Shown here: one piece after another, positions 35,961 through 45,128 of the stretch | How positions within the stretch are numbered: the first letter of the stretch is position 1 | Layout of the letters: every line of letters begins with the position of its first letter | Assembly: GCF_900104385.1 (NCBI RefSeq) | Contig: NZ_FNJA01000008.1 | Location: 265,743 to 329,742, forward strand | DNA from: Rhodoferax sp. OV413 | GTDB taxonomy: Bacteria; Pseudomonadota; Gammaproteobacteria; Burkholderiales; Burkholderiaceae_C | Length of the DNA: 64,000 nt | Direction of reading: 5' to 3' | Notes under the pieces: model-generated | The model's input: the letters and a program-made list of their open reading frames with translations, nothing else | Told to the model about the DNA's origin: nothing | Databases searched by the model: none | Made by a program: the position numbers and the translations under genes

Positions 35961-36838
35961 TCGATGCCCTTCCCGACCCGGCGCAGGTAGACGTAGATCG
36001 CGCCTAGCAGCAACAGCGAGAAACTCACCGCCAGCGCCGAGCCGTAGCCGAAGTCCATGCTGGCATAGGTGCGCTTCAGCGCGTACAGCGGCAAGGTGTG
36101 GGTGGCATAGCCAGGGCCACCGCCGGTCATTACGTAGATCACGTCGATCGAATTGGCGACCCAGATGATGCGCAGCATCACCGCCGTCACCAGCACCGAC
36201 TTCAGCGCCGGCATGGTGATGTGCCAGAACTGCTGCCAGTCGCTGGCGCCGTCGATGTCGGCCGCCTCGTACAGGCTGTGTGGAATGGTCTGCAGTCCAG
36301 CCAGGATCATGATGGCGAAGAACGGAAAGCCCTGCCACACCAGCGCGGCGATGATGGCGTACAGCGAGGTGTCGGGATTCGCCAGCCAGGGCATGGCGGT
36401 CTGCAGCAGGCCCAGGCGCAGCATCAGGTCGTTCAGCAACCCAACCTGCGGGTTATAGATCCACGACCACATCAGGCCGATCACTACGCTGGGCAAAGCC
36501 CAGGGAATCAAAATCAGGCTGCGCGCCAGGCCGCGCCAGCGGAACTGCTGGTTCAGCAGCAGTGCGGTGACTAAGCCGAGCAGCAGCTGCAACGGTACGG
36601 TCAGCCCGATCCAGATCGCCGTGCGCCCCAGCGAGGCCCAGAAAACCGGGTCGTGCCAGATGGCGATGTAGTTGTCCAGCCCGATGAACTTCACCGCGCG
36701 CGGCTTCCACAGGATGTTGTTGTACAGGCTGGTAATCAGAGCCTGCAGCATCGGGTAGAACACCACGATCACGGTGGCCAGCACTGCCGGCGACAGCAGC
36801 ACGTAGGGCAGGATGCTGGTGCGGGATTTCTGGCTCAT
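35957..36838 (-). CDS. Sugar ABC transporter permease, MalF type
   Basis: 293 aa from ATG 36838. Six membrane segments; EAA-loop sequence YEAADIDGASDWQQFWHITMP about residues 195-215. Pairs with the downstream permease, with which it overlaps by 4 nt. The binding-protein gene lies 42 nt upstream. No strong ribosome site precedes the start, so translation may depend on upstream genes. Confidence 0.9.
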   Translation of the reverse strand: MSQKSRTSILPYVLLSPAVLATVIVVFYPMLQALITSLYNNILWKPRAVKFIGLDNYIAIWHDPVFWASLGRTAIWIGLTVPLQLLLGLVTALLLNQQFRWRGLARSLILIPWALPSVVIGLMWSWIYNPQVGLLNDLMLRLGLLQTAMPWLANPDTSLYAIIAALVWQGFPFFAIMILAGLQTIPHSLYEAADIDGASDWQQFWHITMPALKSVLVTAVMLRIIWVANSIDVIYVMTGGGPGYATHTLPLYALKRTYASMDFGYGSALAVSFSLLLLGAIYVYLRRVGKGIE

Positions 36839-36880
36839 GGTGTGCCGTGCCGAGCGGTGCAATCCATTGCTTGGCCTTGA

Positions 36881-38113
36881 TTATTTGGCGTTGAAGTGCT
36901 TGTCGATGGCGTCCATCATTTGCGCGGACGTGATCTCGCCATTCAGCGCGCGCTGCATGGTGGTGGGCCAGACCGAGGACACAAAGTCTGCGGTTTGCGG
37001 CACCAGCGGCAAGGGCTTGGCGAAGGCCAGCGAGTCCATGGTCGCCTTCACGAAGCGGGCGGGCTGCGGCACCTTGAGCGCGCCGCTCTTGGTCACCGTC
37101 AGCTGGCCGGTGGCTTCGTTGAACTTCAGGTTGTTGTCGCTCTCGCTCAAAAAGCTCATCCACTTCCAGGATGCCTCCTTGACCTTGGAGGTCTTGAACA
37201 TGGTGGTGGACTCATCGCCGAAATAGGTCCAGCGGCCGCCGCCGCACGAAGGCACGGGCACGGCCGAAACCTTGTCGCCCAATGCGTCGGCCATGCTCTT
37301 GGCCGAGCCGATGTGGTGGAAGATCATGGCCGTGCGGCCGGCCTTGAAGGCGCTGATGATTTCGTTGAAACCGTCGTTGGGGGCAGAGGGTGGCGCCACC
37401 TTGTGCTTGCGCAGCAGGTCGATGTACCAGCTGTTGGCGGCCACGGCCTTGGGCGTATTCATGGCACCCGGCGCGAAGCCGGTTTGCGACAGCACGAACG
37501 GCCCCCAGTTGTCGTGCCCACCCTTGCCGCCGCGCATGCCAAAGCCGTACAGCTCGGTGCCGCCGTTGGCGCTGGCCGGCAGGGTCAGCTTCTTGGCGGC
37601 CTCCAGAAAGTCTTCGCAGGTAGCCGGCGGCTTCAGGTTGTACTTGGCAAACAGGTCGGTGCGGTAGTAGAGGTAGATGGCCACGTACTGCAAGGGCATG
37701 TAGTAGTACTCGCCGTCCGAGGCCTTGTTGATGTCCAGCAGGTTGTTGGCCAGGTCGGCCTTGCCGGGCCAAGCGGCCAAGCGCTTGGTGATGGGCTCGA
37801 TGGCGTCCATCTCCAGCAGCTGCGGCTGCAGCGCCAGCCGGGTGACGGCCACGTCGGGCGCTTTGCCGCCAGCGATGGAGATGAACAGCTTGTCGAAGTA
37901 GTTGTTCCAGGGCACGTTCTCGGCCTTGATTTTGATGTCGGGGTTCTTGGTCTCGAAGCTCTTGACCAGCTCGTCCATCAGCTTGGTGTTTTCCGCGTTG
38001 TCCACGTGGTACCAGAAATTCACGGTCTGCTGGGCGGCGGCGCTGGCGCTAAAAGCCAGGGCCAGCGCACCGGCAAAGGCGCTGGCGAGCAAGGGGCGGC
38101 GTAGGATCTGCAT
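36881..38113 (-). CDS. Sugar ABC transporter substrate-binding protein (family 1)
   Basis: 410 aa from ATG 38113 with AGGAGACAGC upstream; the longer open frame to 38338 overlaps the upstream gene and is not used. Signal peptide about 1-28 (ALALAFSASAAAQ). Mature protein has VNFWYHVDNAENTKLMDELV, typical of the UgpB/MalE family, and Trp/Tyr-rich sugar-site segments. It delivers the ligand to the two permeases encoded next. The gap to the regulator-hydrolase gene is 37 nt, so all are likely one transcript. Confidence 0.9.
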   Translation of the reverse strand: MQILRRPLLASAFAGALALAFSASAAAQQTVNFWYHVDNAENTKLMDELVKSFETKNPDIKIKAENVPWNNYFDKLFISIAGGKAPDVAVTRLALQPQLLEMDAIEPITKRLAAWPGKADLANNLLDINKASDGEYYYMPLQYVAIYLYYRTDLFAKYNLKPPATCEDFLEAAKKLTLPASANGGTELYGFGMRGGKGGHDNWGPFVLSQTGFAPGAMNTPKAVAANSWYIDLLRKHKVAPPSAPNDGFNEIISAFKAGRTAMIFHHIGSAKSMADALGDKVSAVPVPSCGGGRWTYFGDESTTMFKTSKVKEASWKWMSFLSESDNNLKFNEATGQLTVTKSGALKVPQPARFVKATMDSLAFAKPLPLVPQTADFVSSVWPTTMQRALNGEITSAQMMDAIDKHFNAK

Positions 38114-38150
38114 GCTGTCTCCTGTAGGTTTTATGGGGCAGGGAAAGTGA

Positions 38151-39746
38151 TCACCAGGACCGGGTGAACGCGGCGGCATCCTGGAACGCGGCCTGGGCTT
38201 CGGGCAGCTCGCTGCCCATTTGCATGAAGCCATGCACCACGCCCTCCACCACCTTGAGCTGGCACGGCACATTGGCCTGCGCCAGGCGCTGGGCCAGCAG
38301 CAGGCTGTCGTCACGCAGCGGGTCCAGCCCGGCGGCATTCAGGAAGATCGGCGGCAGGCCTTGCAAATTTGCCAGCAATGGCGAAACCCGCGGGTCGGCC
38401 GGGTCGCGGCGGTCGCCGCTGAGGTAGTGCGCGCGGTACCAGGCCATTTTTTCGGTGGTCAGGCCAAACTGGCCCTGGCCGCAACGCAGGTGCGATTCAG
38501 TCTGGTGGTTGGCATCGAACACACCATAGAACAGCAGGGCCGCATCGGGCAGTGTTTCGCCCGCGTGGCGCAGATCCAGCATCGTGGACAAAGCCAGGTT
38601 CGCCCCCGATGAATCGCCCGAGATAAACCACGGTGCGCCCAGGCCCCGCGCAGCCTGCTCGGCGCGCAGCCAGTGCCAGGCCCAGACGGCATCGTTCAAG
38701 CCCGCTGGAAACGGCGCATCGGGCGCCAGGCGGTAGTCGATGCCGACCACGGTCAAGCCGCTGAGTGCCGCCAGGCGGCTCATCGCCCCCAGATGGGTGT
38801 GGATGGAGCCGAAGACCCAGCCACCGCCATGCAGATACAGCAGCGTGCCCTTGCGCGCGCCGGCCTTAGGCGCGATGCGCACGGCCGGCATCTGGTGCGC
38901 CGGGCAAGGAATGCTGAAGTAGTCGATGGTGAAGGCGGTGGTGTCTATCTGGTTCCAGCGCGCATTGATGGCGTTGAAATTGGTGCGCGCCTGGTCCAGC
39001 GGAATCTGCATCGGATTGGGCAGGTGCGCATCCTCTTTTTGCAGGCGCTGGAAGATGGCGGCCATAGCGTCGGACATGCGCAGTTCGGGCGCAGCCTTGC
39101 TAGCGCCGTCGGCATCGCCAATCACACTCGATACATGGTGAAACAGCACGCGCTCGAGCTCGGCAGCGCTGCCGGACTGCACCGCCTCGACGATCTTCCA
39201 GTGCCGCAAAGCCGTGTCGCGCAAGGTGCGGCGCGTGGTGGACTGGGTGATCTTGTAGCGGTGGCTGCACAACGAGCAGCGGTCCAGGATGGGCATCAGC
39301 GCCGGTAAATTGGCGGCCTCGTACAGCGTGTGGTGGAACTCCTGGTCCAGCTCGAACAGGCCGTATTCATCGCCCTGCTCGGCCAGCACCTCCATCTGCT
39401 GCACCAGCGCGCTCAGAGCGGCAATGTGCGCAGAGGTGAAGTTCCCCATGGACAACGCCGCCGCCCGCGATTCGATGCGCGCACGTATGTCCAGTGACTC
39501 CTGACCCTCGGTGGCCGACACCGATGACACCAGCGTGCCCCGGTAGCCCTGGCGCACGATCAAACCGTCCTCCTGCAGGCGCATCAGCGCTTCGCGCACC
39601 GTGCTCTGGCTGCAGTTCATCTGCTTGGCGACTTCGAGCTCGACCAGTTGCTGGCCAGCGGGCAATTCGGCCAGGACGATCTGCTTGCGCAGATCGCGGT
39701 AAACGCTATTGCTTTTACGACCGGAAGAAGGGGTATTTAGCTTCAT
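38151..39746 (-). CDS. GntR/FCD regulator fused to HSL-type alpha/beta hydrolase
   Basis: 531 aa in one uninterrupted frame. Residues 1-75 are a GntR winged helix (YRDLRKQIVLAELPAGQQL, CSQSTVREALMRLQEDGL); 80-215 an FCD effector domain with candidate metal ligands Asp134, His138, His182 and His203/204; 225-531 a hydrolase of the hormone-sensitive-lipase group with HGGGW (306-310), GDSSG (Ser379), Asp475 and His505. All catalytic residues are present. ATG 39746 is chosen because the perfect inverted repeat 39763-39794 then lies just upstream as an operator. The gene heads the sugar ABC operon. The hydrolase may de-esterify the substrate or tune the regulator; that is inference. Confidence 0.9.
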   Translation of the reverse strand: MKLNTPSSGRKSNSVYRDLRKQIVLAELPAGQQLVELEVAKQMNCSQSTVREALMRLQEDGLIVRQGYRGTLVSSVSATEGQESLDIRARIESRAAALSMGNFTSAHIAALSALVQQMEVLAEQGDEYGLFELDQEFHHTLYEAANLPALMPILDRCSLCSHRYKITQSTTRRTLRDTALRHWKIVEAVQSGSAAELERVLFHHVSSVIGDADGASKAAPELRMSDAMAAIFQRLQKEDAHLPNPMQIPLDQARTNFNAINARWNQIDTTAFTIDYFSIPCPAHQMPAVRIAPKAGARKGTLLYLHGGGWVFGSIHTHLGAMSRLAALSGLTVVGIDYRLAPDAPFPAGLNDAVWAWHWLRAEQAARGLGAPWFISGDSSGANLALSTMLDLRHAGETLPDAALLFYGVFDANHQTESHLRCGQGQFGLTTEKMAWYRAHYLSGDRRDPADPRVSPLLANLQGLPPIFLNAAGLDPLRDDSLLLAQRLAQANVPCQLKVVEGVVHGFMQMGSELPEAQAAFQDAAAFTRSW

Positions 39747-39762
39747 GACAGGCCAAATTTTA

Positions 39763-39794
39763 TTATCGATAGTCTGAACATTAACTATCGATAA
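39763..39794. promoter_or_regulatory. Two-site palindromic operator upstream of the regulator gene
   Basis: Perfect 11-bp inverted repeat TTATCGATAGT and ACTATCGATAA with a 10-bp spacer. Each arm holds the 8-bp palindrome TATCGATA, and their centres are 21 bp apart, two helical turns. The site ends 17 nt upstream of the chosen start codon. This is a good candidate autoregulatory operator for the GntR protein. Confidence 0.65.
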
Positions 39795-39829
39795 CCCTAT
39801 CAACCACCCTCTTCAAGCAGTAAGCACTC

Positions 39830-39880
39830 TCTTTTTAATAGCTACCTACGCAATAGCTGTGAGCGCCAGAGGCCAGAATC
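39830..39880 (+). repeat. Two-hairpin intergenic repeat, copy 8
   Basis: CTCTTTTTAATAGCTACCTACGCAATAGC, spacer, GTGAGCGCCAGAGGCCAGA. It lies after the stop of the MCP gene (minus strand) and upstream of the regulator-hydrolase promoter region. It matches less well in the second hairpin. Confidence 0.6.
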
Positions 39881-39905
39881 ATTTTTTTTTGACCGACCGC
39901 TCCAC

Positions 39906-41714
39906 TTAGAAACTGGTCCAGTCGTCTTCGTTGATGGCCGGCTTGGGGGCGCTCAGCTTGGCCACGGGCTTGGCGGCGGGCTTTGTTGCAGGTTTGGCAG
40001 GCGCTGCCGGTACACGGGCAGCAATAGCGGCGGGCTTGGGAACCGCGGCGGCGCGGGGTGCACCGATCTTGGCGGCGGGACGGGGCGCAGCGGCACGCTG
40101 GGGCGCGGGCACAGCAGCACGCACGGGTGCGCGCGCGGCCGGTGCGGCCTGCTGGACGGCACTGCCATCCAGCTTGAACACCGCTACCACCTGCACCAGG
40201 TCCTGCGCCTGGTTGCGCAAGCCGTTTGCGGCGGCGGCCATTTCTTCGACCAAGGCAGCGTTCTGCTGGGTGGCCTGGTCCATCTGCGTCACGGCTTCGC
40301 CGACCTGGGCCACGCCCAGCGACTGCTCATTGCTGGCGGCGCTGATCTCGCCCATGATGTCGGTGACCCGGCGGATCGAGCTGACCACCTCGGTCATGGT
40401 CACGCCGGCCTGGTCGACCTGGGCCGTACCCTGGGCCACGCGCTCGACGCTGGCGTTGATCAGGTTCTTGATTTCCTTGGCGGCTTCGGCGGAGCGGCCG
40501 GCCAGATTCCGCACCTCGCTCGCCACCACCGCAAAACCGCGGCCTTGTTCGCCGGCACGGGCGGCTTCGACGGCCGCATTCAGCGCCAGGATGTTGGTCT
40601 GGAAAGCGATGCCGTCGATCACGCTGATGATGTCGGAAATCTTCTTGCTGCTGTCGTTGATGCCCTTCATGGTCTCGACCACCTGGGTCACCACGTCGCC
40701 GCCCTGGATGGCCACGGTAGACGCGCTCATGGCCAGCTGGTTGGCCTGGCGCGCGTTGTCGGCATTCTGTTTGACGGTGGAGCTGAGTTCTTCCATCGAG
40801 GCGGCGGTCTGCTCCAGCGCGCTGGCCTGGCTTTCGGTGCGGGCGCTGAGGTCGTCGTTGCCCTGGGCGATTTCGGCACTGGCGGTCGCCACGCCTTCGG
40901 AGCCGGAGCGCACATTGGCGACCACGCGCACCAGGCTGACCTGCATATCGTGCAGGCTGGACAGCAGTTGGCCGACTTCGTCGGTACGGTCGTTGGGGAT
41001 ATGCGCCGTCAGGTCGCCAGAGGCCACTTGGCGGGCCACCGCGGTGGCTTGCGCCAGGGGCCGGGTGATGGTGCCCGACAACAACCAGGCAATCAGGGTG
41101 CTGAGCGCAATGCTGACCACGCCCAAGGCCAGCATCAGGCTGCGGCTGGCGCTGTAGTTGGCCTGGATATCCTTGGCCACGGTGTCGATTTCGTCGCGCT
41201 GCTGCTTTACCAGGGCCTCGACCTTGGCGATGTAGGCCTTGGAAGCTGGCACGAACTTTTCGTCCAACACCTTGCCGGCCTCTTCGGTTTTTTCTTCCTT
41301 CTTGAGGGCCAGGATTTCGTCACGCGCGGCGACGTAAATCTTGCGCTGTGCGCCGATTTCGGCGAACAAGGCTTTTTCCTTGTCGGTCGTCAGCAGCTCC
41401 TCCAGGGCTTTTTGCAGCTCGGCCGAGCTCTTGGACGAAGCCGCCTGGTCTTCCGCAAAATAAGCGGCCACCGAAGGGTCGCTGCTCTTGGCGATCGCAC
41501 CAGTGCGGCGCACGCCGGTGTGGATATTGCGGTACCAGTCGCTGACGACGCGCTCGGTCTGCACCGGGCTCGCCACCATCTCCTGCGTTGCCTGGGCCAC
41601 CGAGCTCAGGCGCGACAGCCCCATGACGATGCTGATCAAGGACAGGATCAACACCAGGGCAAAACCCAGACCTAGGCGTTTGGCGGTGGACAGATTGGTA
41701 ACGAAATTGGGCAT
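39906..41714 (-). CDS. Methyl-accepting chemotaxis protein
   Basis: 602 aa from ATG 41714 (GGAGACACACGCC upstream). Membrane segment about 12-32, a four-helix-bundle periplasmic ligand domain about 33-185, second membrane span about 190-212, HAMP, and a long signalling coiled coil with the tip [19 protein letters not shown]. The C-terminal 85 residues are an Ala/Pro/Lys-rich linker ending EDDWTSF, close to the tethering pentapeptide (xWxxF) that binds CheR/CheB. Chemotactic ligand unknown. No che genes are in the window. Confidence 0.92.
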   Translation of the reverse strand: MPNFVTNLSTAKRLGLGFALVLILSLISIVMGLSRLSSVAQATQEMVASPVQTERVVSDWYRNIHTGVRRTGAIAKSSDPSVAAYFAEDQAASSKSSAELQKALEELLTTDKEKALFAEIGAQRKIYVAARDEILALKKEEKTEEAGKVLDEKFVPASKAYIAKVEALVKQQRDEIDTVAKDIQANYSASRSLMLALGVVSIALSTLIAWLLSGTITRPLAQATAVARQVASGDLTAHIPNDRTDEVGQLLSSLHDMQVSLVRVVANVRSGSEGVATASAEIAQGNDDLSARTESQASALEQTAASMEELSSTVKQNADNARQANQLAMSASTVAIQGGDVVTQVVETMKGINDSSKKISDIISVIDGIAFQTNILALNAAVEAARAGEQGRGFAVVASEVRNLAGRSAEAAKEIKNLINASVERVAQGTAQVDQAGVTMTEVVSSIRRVTDIMGEISAASNEQSLGVAQVGEAVTQMDQATQQNAALVEEMAAAANGLRNQAQDLVQVVAVFKLDGSAVQQAAPAARAPVRAAVPAPQRAAAPRPAAKIGAPRAAAVPKPAAIAARVPAAPAKPATKPAAKPVAKLSAPKPAINEDDWTSF

Positions 41715-41856
41715 GGCGTGTGTCTCCGGCTGTGATGACGAAGAAATATGGAACAAAACAGGGTTATCGGCAGTTCTGCGGCAATCTCAAGCCACGGATG
41801 TGGCCGTTTGCGCCCCAGACACCGGGCCAGAGGAAATCTGCCGCCATTATGCAAAC

Positions 41857-41911
41857 ACTATGCTTTCAATAGCATTACACGCACACAATATATGCGCTGC
41901 AAGGCATTTTT
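41857..41911 (+). repeat. Two-hairpin intergenic repeat, copy 9 (degenerate)
   Basis: ACTATGCTTTCAATAGCATTACACGCAC, spacer, TATGCGCTGCAAGGC. It lies between the MCP start and the stop of the helicase gene. Hairpin A is good, hairpin B poor. Confidence 0.55.
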
Positions 41912-41942
41912 ATCTATGCCCGGCACACGGGCGCCGCGGAGT

Positions 41943-43208
41943 CTAGGCTTGGCCAGCCGCAGCGGCGGCGGCGCGCAGCTTGTCTTTCTTGCTGGGCCGC
42001 TTGCCCTTGATACCGCCGTTGGACGGCGCTGCCGGGGCCACGTCGGTGGGGGGCAGCTCCACGGGCTCAAAGCCCGCGACTTCTTCGCGCGACAGGCTCA
42101 GGCCCTGGCGCTTCTCTATCAACGCAAAGTGGGCGGCCATGTCGGCGGTGACGAAGCTGTAGGCCTCACCGCTCTGCCCAGCCCGGCCGGTGCGGCCGAT
42201 GCGGTGGATGTAGTCCACGGCCGAGCGTGGCAGGTCGTAGTTGACGACGACTGGCAGCTCGGTCACGTCGATGCCACGGGCCGCCAGGTCGGTGGCCACC
42301 ACCACATGCACGCGGCCGGCCTTGAAGTCGTCCAGCACCTGTGTGCGCTTGCCCTGGCTCAGCTGGCCATGGAAGGGCTCGGCCAGGATGCTGGCCTTGC
42401 GCAGCTTGTCGGCCACGATTTCGGCAGAGAACTTGGTGGCCACAAAGACCAGCACGCGTTCCCACTTGTTCTGTTGCACCAGGTGCCGCAGCAGTTGGGT
42501 ACGCCGGCTGGCGTCCACCGCAATCGCGCGTTGGGCAATGGCCGGGGCCGCCAGGTCGGTGGTGGGCTCGGCCGCCAGCTCGATGCGCACCGGGTCGCGC
42601 AGCAGTTGGGCCGCCAGCGCGTCGATGGCTGGAGGAAAGGTGGCCGAGAACAGCAGGTTTTGCCGCTGGGCCGGCAGCAGGGTCAGCACGCGGGCCAGCT
42701 CGTCGGCAAAGCCCAGGTCCAGCAGGCGATCGGCCTCGTCCAGCATCAGTGCCGCAACGTTGGACAGCTGCAGCGCGTTGTGGTCCACCAGATCGAGCAG
42801 GCGGCCCGGCGTGGCAACCACGATGTCGGCACCGCCACGCAAGCCCATCATCTGCGGGTTGATGGAGACACCGCCAAAGATCACGGCGATCTTCAGCGGC
42901 TGCGGTAGGTGCTGGGCCAGGCCGCGGAAGACTTCGGCCACCTGGGCCGCCAGCTCGCGCGTGGGCACCAGCACCAGCACACGGGTACGGCGCTTGCCAT
43001 CGGCGCGTGGGGCATCCAGCAGACGCTGCAGCAGGGGCAGCGCAAAGGCCACCGTCTTGCCGGACCCGGTGGGCGCGGCGGCCCAGACATCGGCGCCGCG
43101 TACAACCGCTGGAATGGCCGCAGCCTGGATGGCGGTGGGGACTGAATAGCCCTGTTCGCGCACGGCGCGCAGCAAGGCGGGAGCAAGTCCCAGGGAAGCA
43201 AATGGCAT
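41943..43208 (-). CDS. DEAD-box ATP-dependent RNA helicase (RhlE-like)
   Basis: 421 aa from ATG 43208 (a TTG 18 nt upstream is an alternative). All motifs are visible: Q motif PTAIQAAAIP, Walker A APTGSGKT, PTRELA, GG, TPGRL, DEAD (MLDEADRLLDLGF), SAT, and HRIGRTGRAG in the second RecA domain. A basic C-terminal tail (GIKGKRPSKKDKLRA) likely binds RNA. It fits the RhlE group that works in ribosome assembly or RNA turnover. It stands alone, with 62 nt upstream to the SDR gene stop. Confidence 0.92.
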   Translation of the reverse strand: MPFASLGLAPALLRAVREQGYSVPTAIQAAAIPAVVRGADVWAAAPTGSGKTVAFALPLLQRLLDAPRADGKRRTRVLVLVPTRELAAQVAEVFRGLAQHLPQPLKIAVIFGGVSINPQMMGLRGGADIVVATPGRLLDLVDHNALQLSNVAALMLDEADRLLDLGFADELARVLTLLPAQRQNLLFSATFPPAIDALAAQLLRDPVRIELAAEPTTDLAAPAIAQRAIAVDASRRTQLLRHLVQQNKWERVLVFVATKFSAEIVADKLRKASILAEPFHGQLSQGKRTQVLDDFKAGRVHVVVATDLAARGIDVTELPVVVNYDLPRSAVDYIHRIGRTGRAGQSGEAYSFVTADMAAHFALIEKRQGLSLSREEVAGFEPVELPPTDVAPAAPSNGGIKGKRPSKKDKLRAAAAAAGQA

Positions 43209-43270
43209 GGAGGATGCGTCGGGCAAGACGTCGAAGAAGGGGTAGGAGTTTACCCCCGGGCCTCAGATGC

Positions 43271-44002
43271 TCAGCGGCGCAGCGCCAGCAGACTGCGCGG
43301 CAGCCGGTTCAGCAGCCCCACCAGCCAGCGCATCTGCCAGGGGAACACCCGCACCGCCTCGCGGCGCTGGATGGCCTGCGCGATGTGGGCCACGGCCTGG
43401 GCCTCGGACTGGACGAAGGGCTTGTGGCTGGCATCGCCGTGGTTCAGTACACGTAGTTTTTCGGTATCCACATAGCCGGGCACGATGGCGGTGACGGCGA
43501 TGCCAAACGGCTGCAGCGCGATGCGGTAGCTCTCGCAGATGCTCAGCACGCTGCGCTTGGTGGCGCTGTACAGCGAGGCGCCGGGGTAGTCTTTCAACAG
43601 CCCGGCAATCGACGAAATCGCCACCAGCTGGCCCGACTGCTGGGCCAGCATTTTCTCGGCCGCCAGCTCGAACGCGTGAGCCAGGCCGCTGATATTGGTC
43701 TGCAGCATGCGCTGCGTGGTGGCGGCATCCAGCACATGCTGCCGGGTGTTGAAGTAAAAGCCGGCGGCCACCACCAACAGGTCTAGCCGGGGCACGGCGA
43801 GTTGATCGACCAGTTGCGCCAGCGCCGCGCGGTCGGTGATGTCCAGCTGAAACGTCTGCAGGCGCGGTTGCTGCTCGGCCAGACCCGCCGGCAGCCGCGC
43901 CAGATCGCGCCCGCAGACTGCCACCTCGTCGCCCTGCTGCAGATAGTGCAGCGCCAATGCCAGGCCGATGCCGCTGGTGCCGCCAATGATCAGGATGCGC
44001 AT
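43271..44002 (-). CDS. SDR-family oxidoreductase in lipid locus
   Basis: 243 aa from ATG 44002, which lies 13 nt inside the end of the patatin-like gene. Cofactor loop GGTSGIG (residues 7-13), a VVAAG strand in place of NNAG, catalytic Ser in AISSIAG and Tyr-x-x-x-Lys in YSATK. The C-terminal stretch RWLVGLLNRLPRSLLALRR is basic and amphipathic and could hold the protein at the membrane, as in other SDRs acting on acyl or lipid substrates. It is last on the minus-strand side of the lipid cluster. Confidence 0.88.
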   Translation of the reverse strand: MRILIIGGTSGIGLALALHYLQQGDEVAVCGRDLARLPAGLAEQQPRLQTFQLDITDRAALAQLVDQLAVPRLDLLVVAAGFYFNTRQHVLDAATTQRMLQTNISGLAHAFELAAEKMLAQQSGQLVAISSIAGLLKDYPGASLYSATKRSVLSICESYRIALQPFGIAVTAIVPGYVDTEKLRVLNHGDASHKPFVQSEAQAVAHIAQAIQRREAVRVFPWQMRWLVGLLNRLPRSLLALRR

Positions 44003-45090
44003 GATGCTGCCTGGTTGTAGCGGTCGGGGTTGCGCATGGCCGAGATGTCGTTCGGCTGGCGCCGGCGCAGCGCCTCCATGCCGCGCTGGTAGCCGTACTG
44101 CCACTGCGCGTCGATGTACTGCACATAGGTGGCGTAGCTGGCGGGCACGTTCAGCGCGATACGGTTGCGCAACCAGTCCAGCCGCTTGCTGATCTGCTGG
44201 GTGGGCAGCGCGGCGGTGATGTCGGACGTGTCGAACCACACGTCGGCAAACTCGCCGTTGACCTGGCGCATGCGCTGGTTGCCGTCCAGGCCCAGCACGG
44301 TGCGCCAGGCGGGGATGGAGAAGGTCTGGTCAAACGACTCTTTGAATTCGATCATCACCTCGTCGGCCAGTCGGCGCGCCACTTCGATGGGGAAGAGGTC
44401 GACAACGCCACCCAGGTAGTTGTCGGCGCCGTAGCTGTAGCAGGGGAAGTAATAGAAATCGATGATCGACATGCAGGCTGCGGCATCCAGCGGCATGCTG
44501 GTGTTGGTCAGCACCGCGTCGGCTATCGCGTGGTTGCCCCAGCGCGGGTCGGCAAACGGCGAGACCATGCCTTGCAGCAGCGCCGCCGCGCGCGGCGCGC
44601 AGAACACGGTCTGCACGAACAGCTTGCGCGTGCCACGCGCCTGCCCTACTTCACCCGGGCCGTAGAGCAGCTTGCCGCCGATGGTGGCCACCGCCACCTC
44701 GGACTCGGCGGCCGGCGTGGGCAGCGGCAGGTGGTGTGGCACTTCGAACAGGTAGTCGTTGAACAGATCCGGCAGCACTGGCGCCGGTGCCTGCGACAGC
44801 TTGCGCCGGGCCGCCTGCAGCAAGGTACGGCTGATGCGGGCCTGCGGCGCCGGCTGCAGGCCTTGCCAGAACGCGTACATCTGCGGCGAGCTGAGCCAGG
44901 CCTTGCGCTGCGCATCGTCGGGCAGCGCCTGGATGATGGCCGCGGCCAGCGCACCGCCGCAGGTGGCCAGCAGCAGGTCGGGCGCACGGCCGGCATCCCG
45001 CGCCGCCGCATACATGCCCAGATAGATGCCGAAACGGAAGCCGCCGCCGGCGAACACCATGCAGCGTTGGTACTTTTGTGCCTGATTCAT
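43990..45090 (-). CDS. Patatin-like protein with Cys at the nucleophile site
   Basis: 366 aa from ATG 45090 (ATG 45108 and TTG 45120 are alternatives). The oxyanion loop GGGFRFG (15-21) is intact. Where patatins have G-x-S-x-G the sequence is ATCGG, with Cys44 in place of Ser; the later acid region reads GGVVDLFP instead of the usual DGG. So the fold is clear but the catalysis may be altered (Cys nucleophile) or lost. Patatins release fatty acids from lipids at the inner membrane face. It is divergent from the PAP2/phosphatase gene by 38 nt, inside a lipid gene cluster. Confidence 0.8.
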   Translation of the reverse strand: MNQAQKYQRCMVFAGGGFRFGIYLGMYAAARDAGRAPDLLLATCGGALAAAIIQALPDDAQRKAWLSSPQMYAFWQGLQPAPQARISRTLLQAARRKLSQAPAPVLPDLFNDYLFEVPHHLPLPTPAAESEVAVATIGGKLLYGPGEVGQARGTRKLFVQTVFCAPRAAALLQGMVSPFADPRWGNHAIADAVLTNTSMPLDAAACMSIIDFYYFPCYSYGADNYLGGVVDLFPIEVARRLADEVMIEFKESFDQTFSIPAWRTVLGLDGNQRMRQVNGEFADVWFDTSDITAALPTQQISKRLDWLRNRIALNVPASYATYVQYIDAQWQYGYQRGMEALRRRQPNDISAMRNPDRYNQAASCAS

Positions 45091-45128
45091 CCAGCTAAGA
45101 TAACCCATAGAAATTAGCAAGGTAATTC

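Noticed and set aside
35121..36338. Longer version of the MalG-type permease
   Set aside because: The extra 126 codons overlap the other permease in another frame and have no membrane-protein pattern; the ATG at 35960 gives the normal size and a 4-nt overlap.
36881..38338. Longer version of the sugar-binding protein
   Set aside because: The extension overlaps the hydrolase gene and hides the signal peptide; ATG 38113 has AGGAGA and starts a normal signal peptide.
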